DNA from: Adiantum capillus-veneris
Taxonomy: Eukaryota > Streptophyta > Polypodiopsida > Polypodiales > Pteridaceae
Direction of reading: 5' to 3'
NCBI GenBank assembly: GCA_014529385.2
Contig: CM043955.1
Location: forward strand, 145,427,140-145,491,139
DNA: 64,000 bases
Shown piece by piece: positions 9,775 through 20,916 of this stretch. The notes beneath the pieces are model-generated. The model searched no databases. It saw only the letters and a list, made by a program, of their open reading frames with translations, and was not told where the DNA came from. The number at the start of each line of letters is the position of its first letter. Positions within the stretch are counted from its first letter, which is position 1. The translations under genes and the position numbers were made by a program.

Positions 9775-11985
9775 CTATATTGAATCTGTGAAGTTGTTAT
9801 CTGGTTCTAAGTTTGAGTGTTGTGGTTCTCCTTGTAAATCAACCTCCACATCTATTATCAAATTATCCTCTATTTCGTCTATAGTGTATTGAGATACACC
9901 AACATTGAACTCTTCTTCATCTGCGTTTTGACAATCATACAACCAGGTTGGCATTTCCTCTTCGTAGCCAACACTTTTGATGTGATTCAATATATTTTCG
10001 TTGCATACATATACACTAATTTTTCTGCTCTGTTTGCTAATAGTTTATTGCGAATAGTGCTGTGAACATACTTGTACATACTCTAGTTTCTCTCTGAACT
10101 TTAGTTTTTTGCACATTGTGCGAGTATTTTCATTGCAAGGGGACGTAAGGTAGAGTAATGCTCTCCACCATTCATCATCCACCACTTCCATGTAGGTTGC
10201 TCTTTTGCCATTACCTATACAAAATCATTCGCAAAAGGACCTTCTTTTAATATAGATGCACTCATTTCTTTGATGCAATCAATTCGGTCCTGAACAGTGG
10301 AGTAGAACGTGTTCACCAAATGATAGAAATCGCTTACCACCTTTGTATTGAACATCATATCTAAATTCCAATACTCCGAATTGAGCATGTAAGCAACGCT
10401 ATGGAGTGGACTATGAGCGCTCTTCCACCTTGCATGAAAATACTTGGCCAAATTTTTTTGTTGTTTGCCAAAGAATGGTAGTCGGCACTCCTTCTCTACT
10501 ACAAACTCTTTCAGCTCGTCGGGATTTTCAAGACTCTGTTGGACTGACCACCATGTCATCCACACTTTGCCCAAGTTTGGTGCCCTTTAATCAAGGTTGC
10601 GGATCACGAACATAATGGGCATCATTACATGGTACGCATCCATTACACTCCTCCACCAAGTAGCCTTGTTTACGTTATCACATAGACATGTAATTTTATC
10701 TTTCACTTTTTCTTTTTGCTCAAGTTGCCATTCATCAAAGGCCGTGTAATTGAATGTGTCAATCACAACACATTTATTGCGGAGAAGTGATTCCAAGGTA
10801 TAAAAGTGCGTGTAGAACCGAGTTTTAGCAGGAAGTTTCAACATCACTGATATGCGCATTCTATACAAATCGAGCACTCTTTGTCGTTTCAAGATAAATT
10901 TCACAATCTGACGTGCTGTGCCAATTATTTTGGCGAACCATGTGGTTTCTTCGCTAGTGTATCAATCCTTCAGCACCAAGTTTAAGCTGTGTGTATTACA
11001 ACCATTGGAAAAAATGTGTGGAAAGCACTTCTTTATTAATTTGCTGGCGTTTGTACAATTCTTTACGTTGTCCATGACTACTTAAATGACATGTTCAACA
11101 CCAATTTCTTTAATTACATTAATCAAAACCTCAGAAATGTATTTGCCACTTTTAATTGCACTAGAACTATCAATCGCCTTTATAAACGTTTCTCCCCTTG
11201 GACAAACCATCATTACATTGATCAGCAGTCTTCTTTGAACATTTAACCAGCCATCACTCACAATTGTGCATCCTGAAAGCGAAATATTCCCAAGTATTAT
11301 TTTGCCAACAGGCTCTTTGACTTCAATGTAACATTTGTCCAAAAATACATTTCGTATTGTGTGATAAGAAGGAGCTGAAAATCCTGGGCCAAACTCACTG
11401 ATTTCTTCCAAACAACCTTCCAATGATTGCTGTTTACCATGACCAAAGCACTTCCAGTAAAGAATATTACTTTGGCGAGTGTAGTTTGTGCTTCTTCTAA
11501 ACACTTCACTCGAAAGCTTTGATATAACGATTTTTGACGCATTTGACCAAGTCCACCTTCATTGTGACGCTTAAAAGAAACATTGCCTGGAATTTCCTCC
11601 CCCTGTGCAGGTTGTTCTCCAAGGTTAGTTGGCGTCACTACAGGATCTGCGGAGTTAATATTTGGTTCTGAGCTCTTGACTCGCAGCCATAGAGCTATAT
11701 ATCTGTTGTCTCTTGCCACCCTTTTTGGCGAGCTCTTCTCTGGAATGCTTTGCAATTGCAGGTGCCTGAGGATGTTCACATTTCTTACAACTCTTTTTAA
11801 TGCTACCCACAAAATGATCCCTAATACGTGGTGCACCGCCTGATTTTGTTGTGTGACAAAATTTACATTGCCACTCCATGTATCAGTCGCATATGTTGTG
11901 AGTATAATCCCACTCTTTGCCATGAGCTTTTTTATTATTTGGCTTCTTCGTACCACTTGTGCCCACATTTTGCTCCATTGCTTTT
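9775..11985 (-). pseudogene. hAT transposase, BED zinc finger + DUF659 + dimerisation domain
   Basis: Read right to left the domains are in normal hAT order over about 2.0 kb, close to full length. The BED zinc finger (about 11655-11880) shows CKFCHTTKSGG followed by RDHFVGSIKKSCKKC. DUF659 (11082-11504) shows APSYHTIRNVFLDKC, GCTIVSDGW and NVMMVCPRGETFIKAID. A catalytic-core remainder lies at 10215-10904. The hAT dimerisation tail at about 9986-10180 reads LAMKILAQ, SERN, then a stop where Trp is expected, then SMYKYVHSTIRNKLL and EKLVYVYA. At least four frame changes or stops make it inactive. It would cut and reinsert the element using the inverted repeats. Confidence 0.88.
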
Positions 11986-13044
11986 AAATTAAAACTGACA
12001 ACAAAAGAACCAGATGTTCAGTTTTTGAAACATTTTTTCTTATTTTCAATATATATTAAAAACCCATTCAATATGAAAGTAACTATGATGCAAAATATGA
12101 CATTTTCAATGCATGCTAGTCATATCGATCACCTATATTGTGAGCAAACATACACATGCAATACAATCTATGCACGGCATAATAACTACAACAATGCTAT
12201 GAATTTCTCAGTGCAATTATTATTATAATGATTATCAATATGTCCACTTTGATTTGCAAACAATAAGACACATCTAATTTCAAATCCTAAAAAGAATAAT
12301 CAACATCTACACTGAACGATGTCACTTGTTTGCAAAAAAACAAATGAAAGCAATAAAATATATTGATCATTTCATGCACTAATAATCTATCATAATACAT
12401 GATGCACACTTTGTATAAACCAATGCATGAACTAACGCAAATAAATCTTCAATATGATCACTCAATCGAGAACTACTTGTACCCAGTGAAGGATTGTAGC
12501 CCCCCCCATGCAACCAATTCAATATATAAAAGCTATTTTAACCCAATTAAGGATTATAGCTCTTATATTGTGGAGTGACAGTGTATATCAACTCAAATCT
12601 ATGATGGTGAAAAATGTAACACTTCAAGGATCTTTATATGCACAATACACTAGTACAGGACATCCGACCTTTGACTATCAACTCGTCATTTTCATATGCT
12701 CATCTTCTAAAACCAATTACAGCTCTCATTTGGACCAATGGCTTCTTCGCAATGAGCATGACTCTCCAAGTTTTCAATTGTTTTGTTTTTGTACCTTTAT
12801 GTCGGTAAAAGAATTAAAAATTTAAGAAGTGGTTACCAAATTAAGGATCACATTCGGCCCAAAAAAAGGACATGTGACTCTGTAACCTTTAGGTCAATTA
12901 ACAAGGAGATGACTATACCCGGCACTAGGATACACTCCCCAAGGATTTGCCTAGTTAAAGAACCACGGTTAGCACACTGTTTACTATATAAAATTATCCC
13001 CGCCGAGCTTTTTCATTTTTCCGGCAGGCCCGCCGGGTATATGT
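11986..13044. other. AT-rich region upstream of the hAT transposase, no gene seen
   Basis: No supported coding region. It should contain the transposase promoter. A short C-run sits at 12500. Only brief low-complexity AT stretches are visible. Confidence 0.5.
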
Positions 13045-13259
13045 ATTGGCCCGACGGGCCCACCGAGAAAAAGAAAAAGCCCGGTGGGTCCCGCAGGGAA
13101 AAATAAAAAGCCCGGAGGGCTAATCGGTTCTATGGGCTTTTGCAGGTCATAATTAAAGTCACGTTAACAATTAACGTGGTCACATGATTTTCTTGTGTAA
13201 ATACTAGAGTTATTAACGTAATCACACGATTGTGATTACGTAAATGAAATACCACACTA
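13045..13259. repeat. right terminal inverted repeat arm
   Basis: Reverse complement of the left arm. The inner block 13049-13122 contains GGCCCGACGGGCCCACCGAG and GCAGGGAAAAATAAAAAGCCCG; the outer block 13205-13259 contains GTGATTACGTAAAT. It also holds two local palindromes, CACGTTAACAATTAACGTG near 13161 and ACGTAATCACACGATTGTGATTACGT near 13216. Confidence 0.65.
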
Positions 13260-13311
13260 AAGATGTAAGCGGTGTTTTGCATCCCAATTTGTAGAAGCTC
13301 CCATTGTCAAA

Positions 13312-13551
13312 AGATCCATGCAGATGATGCACTTGGCATGCTCTCCAAAGGTAGCATAAATGACATCAGAAGCTCGCGCATCCCTAGACCACAGTCTAGC
13401 ATGTAAGGGTATGCTAGAATGGAAGGTTGTAAGATCCATGGAGATGATGGACTTGGCTTGATCTCCAAAGGTAGCAATAATGCCGTAAAAATCTCACACA
13501 TTCCTAGACCATAGTCTAGCATGTAAGGGTATGTTGAAATGGAAGGTTGTA
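13312..13551 (+). repeat. two tandem 120 bp units
   Basis: Copies 13312-13431 and 13432-13551 are the same length and share AGATCCATG at the start, CTCCAAAGGTAGCA in the middle and GTCTAGCATGTAAGGGTATG near the end. They differ at scattered positions, so the duplication is not recent. Function unknown. Confidence 0.85.
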
Positions 13552-13617
13552 CTCGATGGAGGCTAGGGGCGCTACTAAGGCAATCGTGTCTATGAGCAAA
13601 GTGCTCAACCCAAAAGA

Positions 13618-14098
13618 AAGCAGTATGTAGCTCAATGGTAGAGCCTCTCTATGTGGCACGTGTTTTTCCAAGCACTTGCTCCAGCTCCCCAACCTTGACT
13701 TGCACCATAAAAAACTCTTGTATTCGGTCCTCCAATTGGCATCGGAGCTTCAAAGAGAGTTCACCTTAAAACAACCACACAAAAAAAATAGCTTCAATGA
13801 AGGAGATGCAACACTTCCACACGATGAGATAGCCCTATCAATGGAGGTGGAGCCCAAAAGTAAGCAGTATGTAGCTCAATGGTAGAGCCTCTCTATGTGG
13901 CACGTGTCTTTCCACTTGCTCCAGCTCCCCAACCTTGACTTGCACCATCAAAAACTCTTGTATGCGGTCCTCCAATTGGCATTGGAGCTTCAAAGAGAGG
14001 TCACCCTAAAACAGCCACACAAAAAAAATAGCTTCAATGAAGGAGATGCAACACTTCGTCACACGATGACATAGCCCTATCAATGGAGGTGGAGCAAC
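13618..14098 (+). repeat. two tandem ~240 bp units with a tRNA D-arm-like core
   Basis: Copies start at 13618 and 13862. Each begins AAGCAGTATG and contains GTAGCTCAATGGTAGAGC, which has the shape of a tRNA D-arm and fits the pol III A-box (TAGCTCAATGG at 13628 and 13872). No B-box-like GGTTCGANTCC is visible, so this is not a functional tRNA gene. It could be a tRNA-derived SINE piece or an organellar tRNA fragment that was then duplicated. Confidence 0.7.
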
Positions 14099-14809
14099 TG
14101 TTGGTGTAGAGGACGCATCCTATTTGGGAAAAATGGGAAAAAATAATTTCCTACAACAGATCCATAAAAAAGAAATTGTGGGAAAAAGATATCGTATTGA
14201 TTGTAATGCCCATTGTATGGGTCTCCAAAACTAGGCTCACGAGGGATGTAATCGCTTTCGGCATCTAGGAAAACAAAATTGCAACAAGGACGTCACCACA
14301 AACGTTTGATCTGCCAAAACAAAAAATTGTTATGTGTGAAACATACTATGGAATCTCCTCCATGTCTTGAAACGAGTCATTTATTGTGGTAGTCCACCTC
14401 TAGCCCTAGAACAAACTCTACAAATAGCTACATCACAAAACATATGGGCTCTTGGAAATAATGGAGTAGGGCTCTATAGTACATCACATATACCTTCTGG
14501 TAAAGAGCATGGAGTCTTATCGTGAAGATTCTTTGGCAAAATTTTCAACCTCTTATAGTATCACGTGGCCTTCTTTTGTAGTTCTTCTTCTTTTACAACC
14601 ATCTTTTACAACCATTCACCTTTTTGTTTGTATCTCCCAACCAAACATCTGTTGGCAATTTATTTAGTTATATCCCAAGGGATTTTTCACTATCACTCAA
14701 TGTGTAATGCCTTCGGGCTTTGATATGTTTTGATTATGTAAAAACATCTTACCTTGTATGAAGATTCATTAGTATGCACAAAACATGTCCACTTATCTGA
14801 GAGTGCACG
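14099..14809. other. no gene recognised
   Basis: Unique-looking sequence without a supported frame or repeat. It may be distal promoter of the exon that follows. Confidence 0.4.
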
Positions 14810-14817
14810 ATATAAAA
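14810..14817 (+). promoter_or_regulatory. candidate TATA box of the host-like gene
   Basis: ATATAAAA lies about 330 bp upstream of the proposed start codon at 15140, followed by a pyrimidine-rich leader and a short CATCGC/CATCGA repeat (14960-15015). The position suits a plant promoter with a long 5' UTR. Confidence 0.4.
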
Positions 14818-15139
14818 GTCCTCTCTTAGTTGGTATAGGTTAAGTGATCAGATTATTTTTATCGTTCAATTTTCTTCAATGAGAGCTTCCAATTGGCTTC
14901 TCCACCACACATAGCTAAAGCGGGGAGAGCCTCTACACGATTGTCTTCTGTACTGTTCTATATTCCTCGTCCTCGCCATCGCCATCGCCATCGACATCGA
15001 CATCGTCATCGTCATCTACTGCAAGCTGTCTTAGAACGCCCTTACATTGTTCGTGTATCTCAGCTCCACTCAACCCTCTTCCTCCATCTCCCTCTGCTGT
15101 GGGTCATGGTTTAGCAGGGTTATACGGCCAGCGGACACA

Positions 15140-15861
15140 ATGTGTTGTCTGCACAGCTCTCTTTTACATGCCAACGAAGCTGCTTTCACATATCCACAAG
15201 CTACTCGATACGCAAAGGTCTACAACCACGTCAGGTTCTACGGATTTTCTAGGCATTCCACTGGAGCGCATCTATATTGCTTGTCTGCAGCAAGACACAA
15301 CATTCATTTTCATGTAGCACTGTCCAGGCGCAGAGTCAAATGCTCTCGGGCCTTGGCATTCAGTGAGCAGGAAAGCATAAAGGAATCATGCGATCAGGCA
15401 AGGAGCGTGGGAGTCGATGATGTAGACCTTTCATCTGAAAATGTGGTAGAGGGTTCTTTTACCCAAAAAGACGATTTTGTTCCCAGTGTGACGCCAGATA
15501 CTTTTCAAAGTCGAGAAGATGGGTCTTCTAAGTCAAGAAATTCAGTATTGACACAGACATTAGCCCAAGAGTCAGATAAGCAGCCTAGCTTAGGTCCCGG
15601 TGATTCACCCATGTTGCAAGCAGATGAAGAGAAACTCGGCAAAGAGGTGGGTTCCACATCACCAACTATCTTGTCAGGCCTGGGCCCATTCTGCACATGG
15701 GCATGGGGAGTTATGAAGGGTAATCCCCTTGTTGAGTGGATCAACAACTGGAGTGTGTGGCAAGAAAAACGAAGGCTGGAACATCTTCTTCGTCAAGCGG
15801 ATTCAAACCTCTTAGATGCCTCTAAACAGGGTGCTCTTCTTGCTGAGCTAAACAAGCACAG
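15140..15861 (+). CDS. first exon of a probable organelle-targeted protein (possibly FtsH11-like)
   Basis: The only frame in the window that looks like an intact host exon: about 240 codons from the ATG at 15140. The open frame extends upstream without another ATG, so this start is chosen. The N-terminus is rich in Ser, Arg, His and Ala with almost no acids, like a plastid or mitochondrial transit peptide. A low-complexity acidic linker follows, then NPLVEWINNWSVWQEKRRLEHLL and a helical end QGALLAELNKH. The frame reaches CACAG|GTATGG, a good splice donor, leaving a codon AG|N. The end resembles, from memory, the stretch before the conserved domain of plant FtsH11 metalloproteases, where Ser after NKH would fit AG|N. 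The AAA and protease domains are not in this window. Confidence 0.55.
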
Positions 15862-16949
15862 GTATGGTTTATAGAGCTCTTTGTAGTTACTTGTGTGGTT
15901 CATGTGCGACGAATTCTGAAGACTGTTAGTCAACTATTTTATTGAAATTCAATTGGAATCAATGTGGGTGGATTCAGCGTTCCGGTCTTGATATGGTGTC
16001 TCTCATAGGAACCTTTTATGGATCATAAGGGTGGTTGATAGGCAAATGTTTATTTTACTTTTCTTGATCAACAGTGGACTCACAGAAATCGCAAAGAAAA
16101 GACTTTAAACTTCGCAACATGATGTTACCGGAGTTTTTAGGTTTAGAAAGAATTGCATAGTTATGTGTTACATTGAATGTGCCATATCTAAATTGATTCT
16201 AGGTGCATATCGACATTGGTTTGGCTCATCCTTTAGAATTTGTGGATCATCCGCTGTTATTGGAGGACTTTGTTTTCATGCCACATAGTGGTAAGTCGGT
16301 GACATTTGTCCCTTTCAAAGGTCTAGTTTCAGCATCAACCTTGCATAATGAAGTTCAAATAATCTTGCCTTTGGATAGACAAACATGGTTGTAGATTGTT
16401 TGGGCATGTCATTCACGGGTCTTGAGGAAATGAAATTAGTTAGCATTGCAAGGCCTCTAGGCTGGCCATATAGCTGTTATTTGTAATCTTGCCTTAAAAT
16501 GAGGGTGTGTAGGTATTGCTGTTTTTAACGGAAGGGTTGAAGGTATTTTTTATGTGAGAAGTGGTTCAAGAGCCTAAAGCTTTTTTTTGATGTTATGCAC
16601 AAGTTGCTGTCCCAATCAGATTATATATCTTGCTCTCTTTGAGCTGGTCGCGTAGTTGCTATGTAAGTGCGCTCATGGTAATAGGTGTCGAAAATATGTC
16701 ATCACACTAGATGGTGGCGTCCTAATTTGTTTGGAACGGTTGGTCGGCCAGATTGGCCCTGCATATGCATGGTAGTCCATATATTGTGATTGGCTCTAGG
16801 TGCTCGAGGTTTGGGGTGCCTGTATCTATTTATGCACATGACTAGGTCACCTTCACTAGTACAAAGGTGACCCGCCGCTCTCATTCATCTAGTTGTATGA
16901 GAATTCTCTTTAGTGATTAAGGTATTACTCTTGGGTCACACCGTCTTCT
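15862..16949 (+). other. putative first intron, start
   Basis: Begins GTATGG after the exon. No continuing exon was found that fits the phase. An exon-like piece at 16202-16290, flanked by CTAG and GTAAGT, gives an open frame (HIDIGLAHPLEFVDHP) but joins out of phase. The remainder appears non-coding. The rest of the window may be one TE-filled intron, or the gene may be truncated. Confidence 0.4.
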
Positions 16950-17177
16950 TGTTAGAGTTATGGCATCTCAAGTGAACTGCCGAATGTGTTTATTTTGGCT
17001 TTTAGGTATTTGTTTTACTTATTTGTTAAAGTCTAGGTAGGGCAATTTACTGAGGTGGGTTGTACATTGTATCAGTTATTCATTGCCAAGGTTGATTGGT
17101 TTAAGAGACTCTCTCTCTCTCTCTCTCTCGTGCTTACTCTCCTTGGTCTCTACGCTTTTGCATCGTCGACTTTGACA
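16950..17177 (+). repeat. copia-like LTR 'M' (228 bp)
   Basis: Starts TGTTAGAG and ends GACTTTGACA directly before a primer site. It contains a short CT run near 17110. Its first ~110 bp are repeated inverted at 18950-19069, and its last ~65 bp inverted at 17424-17490, showing three members of one LTR family here. Confidence 0.75.
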
Positions 17178-17423
17178 TGGTATTAGAGCTGTGTGCCTGC
17201 AGAGCCTTGGTGGAGTATGTGGACCGTGGAGCAGTGGTGAGAAGACCCGTGAAGTAAATTGCCTCCCTTGTCGTCTGCGCTAACCCCCTTCATCCTCGCC
17301 TCCAGCGTTTTGAAACGCTGGCTACCACAGCCGCTTGGCGTTTTCTCGAAGCCCTTCCTTGTGAGTGGCACCTAGCAAGCGCTGTCGCTAGTGTGTCAAA
17401 ACGCTTGCGTTTTCAAGCGCCCC
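17178..17423 (+). promoter_or_regulatory. primer site and leader of element M
   Basis: TGGTATTAGAGC at 17178-17189 is a one-base variant of the initiator-Met primer site. The leader carries AGCGTTTTGAAACGCT at 17304-17319, an inverted repeat with 7 bp arms and a 2 bp centre. The same motif occurs in the leaders of L and K. No coding region of M follows. Confidence 0.65.
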
Positions 17424-17469
17424 TTGTCAAAGTCAACGATGCGGAAGCGTAGAGACCAAGGGGAGTGAG

Positions 17470-17551
<82 letters not shown>
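17424..17551 (-). repeat. inverted LTR end fragment with long GA microsatellite
   Basis: Bases 17424-17472 are the reverse complement of the U5 end of LTR M (AGCGTAGAGACCAAGG and GTGAGCACGAGAG). The microsatellite (17473-17551) follows, and beyond it the sequence is unrelated to the LTR, so similarity stops exactly at the repeat. Confidence 0.8.
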
Positions 17552-17552
<1 letters not shown>

Positions 17553-17760
17553 TTAACGTCCTGTCGAGGCCAAAACTGACCTATAGGAGATATCAAAAAA
17601 CATCTTTGGTTACGATCCACTTCGGGGTATCATTTGAAGAAAAGTACATGTGGAATAAAAGAAACTAACTTCAAAGCGCTCATGACTCATGAGAGTTACA
17701 TGTTACAATTGTAGAATCACCATGTGCATAAACGTGACTAGATGTGCATAAGTATCAAGT

Positions 17761-18460
17761 TCATGTCTTTGAAAGAGAGGGTGGACCCTTGAAATCTCTG
17801 ATGATAGCTTTTCCTCCTCTATAGACCGCCCACTTGCTTTGCTTCCTTGCTTCTCTGACCTTTACCAGTTCCCCAACTCTATTCTTTAATTGTAGTGGTG
17901 TCAACTCATCAGAAATCCATACAGATGTGCCTTGTAGTGATTTAGTCTGCTTCATTACCTTGATCTTATCATCCATGTCATAATATCGGACTCTGGCCTG
18001 TTTCCCCTTAATTTGGATGTCAGTGGGATCACCAAGGTCGATAAAAGGTAACATTTTTCAAGTCTTTCCTTAATAATGTCTACATCCAAGATGTATCCCT
18101 CAAGCTGCTCGTCTGTGTTGGTACCTACTGACCAACCTTCTGGCAAACCTCCAATTCGAACATAATTTTCCAAGCTTTTGGCCCTTTCATTTTCTTTCAG
18201 AACTGATAGTACTTCGCCGACAAAATTCTCAGATTTTACCTTAGTTTTCGTGCTTTCTTGTTGTGTTTCCTGTAATTTCTGAGTTGCTTCTTGGCCGCTT
18301 CTTGAATCTCTTGCTTGTTCTTGATGTCCTGCAATTGAGCTTCAAGGCCTGCGATCCTTGTTTCTTGACTAGCAATGTTTCCTTGTGTGTAAATTTCGTC
18401 CTAAGGGTTGAGACCTCCTGTTGCAATTTCTTCAATTCTCCCATGGGTTTTGGGGCTTAA
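17761..18460 (-). pseudogene. LINE ORF1-like protein fragment
   Basis: Three frames read in order on the minus strand: a coiled-coil N-part (18241-18444, MGELKKLQQEVSTLRTKF), an RRM-like part (17955-18173, ENYVRIGGLPEGWSVG) and a C-terminal part (17761-18054, VRYYDMDDKIKVMKQTKSL, then SVWISDELTPLQLKNR). This coil, RRM and C-terminal layout is that of L1-type ORF1 RNA-binding proteins. Two frameshifts break it. No reverse transcriptase is adjacent. It is not the same as the ORF1 of the LINE at 24 kb. Confidence 0.5.
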
Positions 18461-18540
18461 TTAGGGGTGGAACGGGGGTTGGGTTCGAGACCATTGCTGC
18501 AAATGTTTTTGGTTTTGGGGCCATATTCCTGAGCAAGGGG

Positions 18541-18786
18541 GGGTGCTGTATCAAACCCTAAAAAATTAGGGTCCCCCCTCCCCCCTTGGGGGGTACACTA
18601 AAGGTAAAGGTAAGTCTCCCCGGCTGCTAGAAAATTGACACATTGGGCTGCTGCCGAAAAGGAGGAGAAATAAAACTGCCGCGTGAGGAAACTACTTGCT
18701 GGCTGACTGTGGTCGACGACGAGGGGCTGCTGGCTGACTGTGGGCGACGCGTTGAGCTTGCTGACGGGCCTGAAGCTGAGGCGACA

Positions 18787-18871
<85 letters not shown>

Positions 18872-19078
18872 TTCTGAACCATCAACCTTGGCAATGAATA
18901 ACTGAAAGTCTGAATGTGTATACAATGGAGGCAAGGGGCTGCTTATATAGCAAGCCTAGTAAATTGCCCTACCCAAGACTTTGACAAATAAGTAAAATAA
19001 ATACCTAAAAGCTAAACTAAATAATGGGATCACATTGGGCAGTTCACTTGAGATGCCTAAACTTTAACACCCTCTCTA
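18541..19078 (-). repeat. 3' LTR of copia element L, with GA tract and polypurine tract
   Basis: On the minus strand the LTR begins TGTTAAAGTTTAGGC at 19069, preceded by the polypurine tract GAGAGGG (19070-19078). A TATA-like TATATAAGC lies near 18945. The GA tract is 18791-18869. Left of the tract the sequence no longer matches LTR M and instead has a short tandem duplication of GCTGCTGGCTGACTGTGG, so the LTR family match ends at the microsatellite. Confidence 0.65.
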
Positions 19079-19578
19079 CAGCTCATAGTGGACATCAATA
19101 GTGAGACCAATTCAATGAAGCAGCTACCATGGACACCCCAGAAAGGCCACCAACTGGATACACCTCGGTGTTGCTCTCCTCAACTTTGTACTTGAAAGTA
19201 ATGCCATCTTGAGCATCGATTGCCTTTGTAGAAACTTTGAACTGTAGACCATACTACGTCCAATAATCCCCGTTCGTGAACTATGAACACATCACGTCCA
19301 AAATATAAAACTCCAAGATAATGAACTATTGGAACACATCCTGTCCATAATCTGACCAACAACAATGAATTGGTGCATCAATCCATAGTGTTTTAGACGT
19401 CTGATTGGTTCCTTGCCTGATGCATGTGCATTGAACTCGGACCTACGGGTCCAAACATCAATAACTTGAACTCCAACACAAGGGTCCAAATTAATTATAG
19501 GGAGCATTGCTTGCCCCTCTCTGCCACTCACAAGCCTCTCTTTGGCTGAAGCTAGTGGTGACAACGGTCTCCATGTGA
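19079..19578 (-). other. deleted pol region of element L
   Basis: Only 500 bp lie between the gag zinc knuckle and the 3' LTR of L, where more than 3 kb of pol should be. I see no integrase or reverse transcriptase motif, so L is a deleted, non-autonomous copy. Confidence 0.5.
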
Positions 19579-20450
19579 CTAGAAGGCGGGAGTCCGTGCC
19601 AGTGTAGTCACCACCACACCAGCAACCTCATTGCTGTCCTTCCCTGAGTCACCATCATTGCTTTCCTCATGTTGCTTGCTTTTACCTTTGTCCTTTGTAG
19701 AATCTCTATCTTTGGCTTTGGATTTGCAATCCTTGGCCAAATGACCTCGCTTTCGACATTTGTAACAAGGGTACTTTGTCCTCTTTCTGGAATCCGAAGC
19801 AGCAAGTGCTTCACCATGTGCTTCCACTGTCTCAGAAATCTGAATTTTGCCTTGAGTTACCAACACGGCTTCATGAGATCATCAAACTCCAGCTTTTCCT
19901 TCGTGACTTGTAGCCGTAGTGTCCTAGCCACTGTTTCATACTCTTGAAGCAACTTCGTGAGAACCAAAGCAGCTAACTGGGTACTCGTCAGTGCACATTT
20001 CATAGCTGATAGTTGATCATGAATAACTTTAATCTTCATAAGGAATGATTGCATGGACTTTCCTCGGGAAAAGTGGATAGCAAACAACTGTCCAAGAAGG
20101 GTGATTGCTTGCATCGTAGAATCCCGATCGAACATACCTACGAGCTTGAACCACATTTTGTTGGCAGTCTTCAAGGTCTGAATAGCTGGAGAAAGGTCCT
20201 TTGTAAGACATTCTGCAATGGCCGACATTGCCTTCGCATATGCAGCATCCCAATCGACACATGATTTGAGATATTCGTCATCTTGAAGGCGGGTGTACCT
20301 GTTGTGGGAATCCCGTGTGGGACGAGGCTCCGAGCCGTCGACAACATCCCGTAAACCTTTCCGTGAGAACCATAGTCGCATAATCAAATTCCAATGAGCG
20401 TAGTTATTCTCGTTCAATTTTTCGCTCGAGCTTGAGCAAGGCGGGGCCAT
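19579..20450 (-). pseudogene. copia gag of element L (UBN2 type, CCHC knuckle)
   Basis: Starts at MAPPCSSSSEKLNENNYAHW (ATG at 20450), the usual copia gag opening, although the frame is open farther upstream. The UBN2 body continues with MRLWFSRKGLRDVVDG, MWFKLVGMFDRDSTM, SFLMKIKVIHDQL and TKEKLEFDDLM, then a stop at 19857. One frame over (19579-19866) it goes on to the zinc knuckle CYKCRKRGHLAKDC. A related plus-strand copy is element K at 29.1-30.4 kb. Confidence 0.85.
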
Positions 20451-20916
20451 GGTGAAGTTGCGAGATCTGGAACTCCGAGAACCTTCTCGCACTCCAAAGT
20501 GTGGCCGCACGAACCAAGCCGCAAGATCTTTAATTTCCTCGCCTCTGCTAAGCCGCTCCGCACCCTCTGCTATCCCTCTCTTCAACTACAAAGCCGCTCG
20601 CCTTGCCGCTTCCCAAATCGCTTCACCACTATGGTTTTCACACTTCCCAAAGCCAATCAAGGGAGCCTCTATTGATGCCCCTCTCTTGGGCTCGCGGTCA
20701 ATTGGCAAGCCGGTGGACATAGTGTTTTGAAACGCTTTAGTGGGAAAAGAGGAGGGCACTCCTGGCACTAGCAGCGTTTTGAAACGCTTTAGGACAGGTG
20801 ATCTCTTCCCTGCACATTGCCGCCACAAGGCGTTTTGAGATGCTCGCAGGGGATAAGAGGGAACTGGTGCCGGCTGAAGTTGTTCCACTGCTAAAACGCC
20901 AGCGGTGGCCAGTGGG
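20451..20916 (-). other. leader of element L with AGCGTTTTGAAACGCT motifs
   Basis: GC-rich, no supported gene. It carries AGCGTTTTGAAACGCT at 20773-20788 and a one-base variant at 20721-20736, on the plus strand as printed. It abuts the LTR of element A at its outer end, where the 5' LTR of L would be expected. Confidence 0.5.

Larger units (their letters stand above)
4958..13259. mobile_element. hAT-like transposon with long TIRs and kinase-like cargo
   Basis: A degenerate inverted repeat closes both ends. Inside lie a DUF659/BED-type hAT transposase on the minus strand and two plus-strand genes converging on it. Left-arm blocks such as TATTTACGTAATTAC and GGGCTTTTTTGTTTTCCCTGC reappear reverse-complemented and in the mirrored order at the right end. 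Between the arm and the first cargo gene are a GT/GA microsatellite, four dispersed copies of a short motif and a triplicated repeat. I found no clean 8 bp target duplication, so exact ends are approximate and the copy looks old. Alternative: two separate old elements that happen to be neighbours. Confidence 0.62.

Noticed and set aside
13628-13700. A tRNA gene
   Set aside because: Only the D-arm is present; no anticodon arm, T-arm or B-box could be fitted.
16202-16290. Second exon of the 15.1 kb gene
   Set aside because: It has acceptor- and donor-like borders, but joining it to the first exon puts a stop in frame; the open frame would need a different phase.
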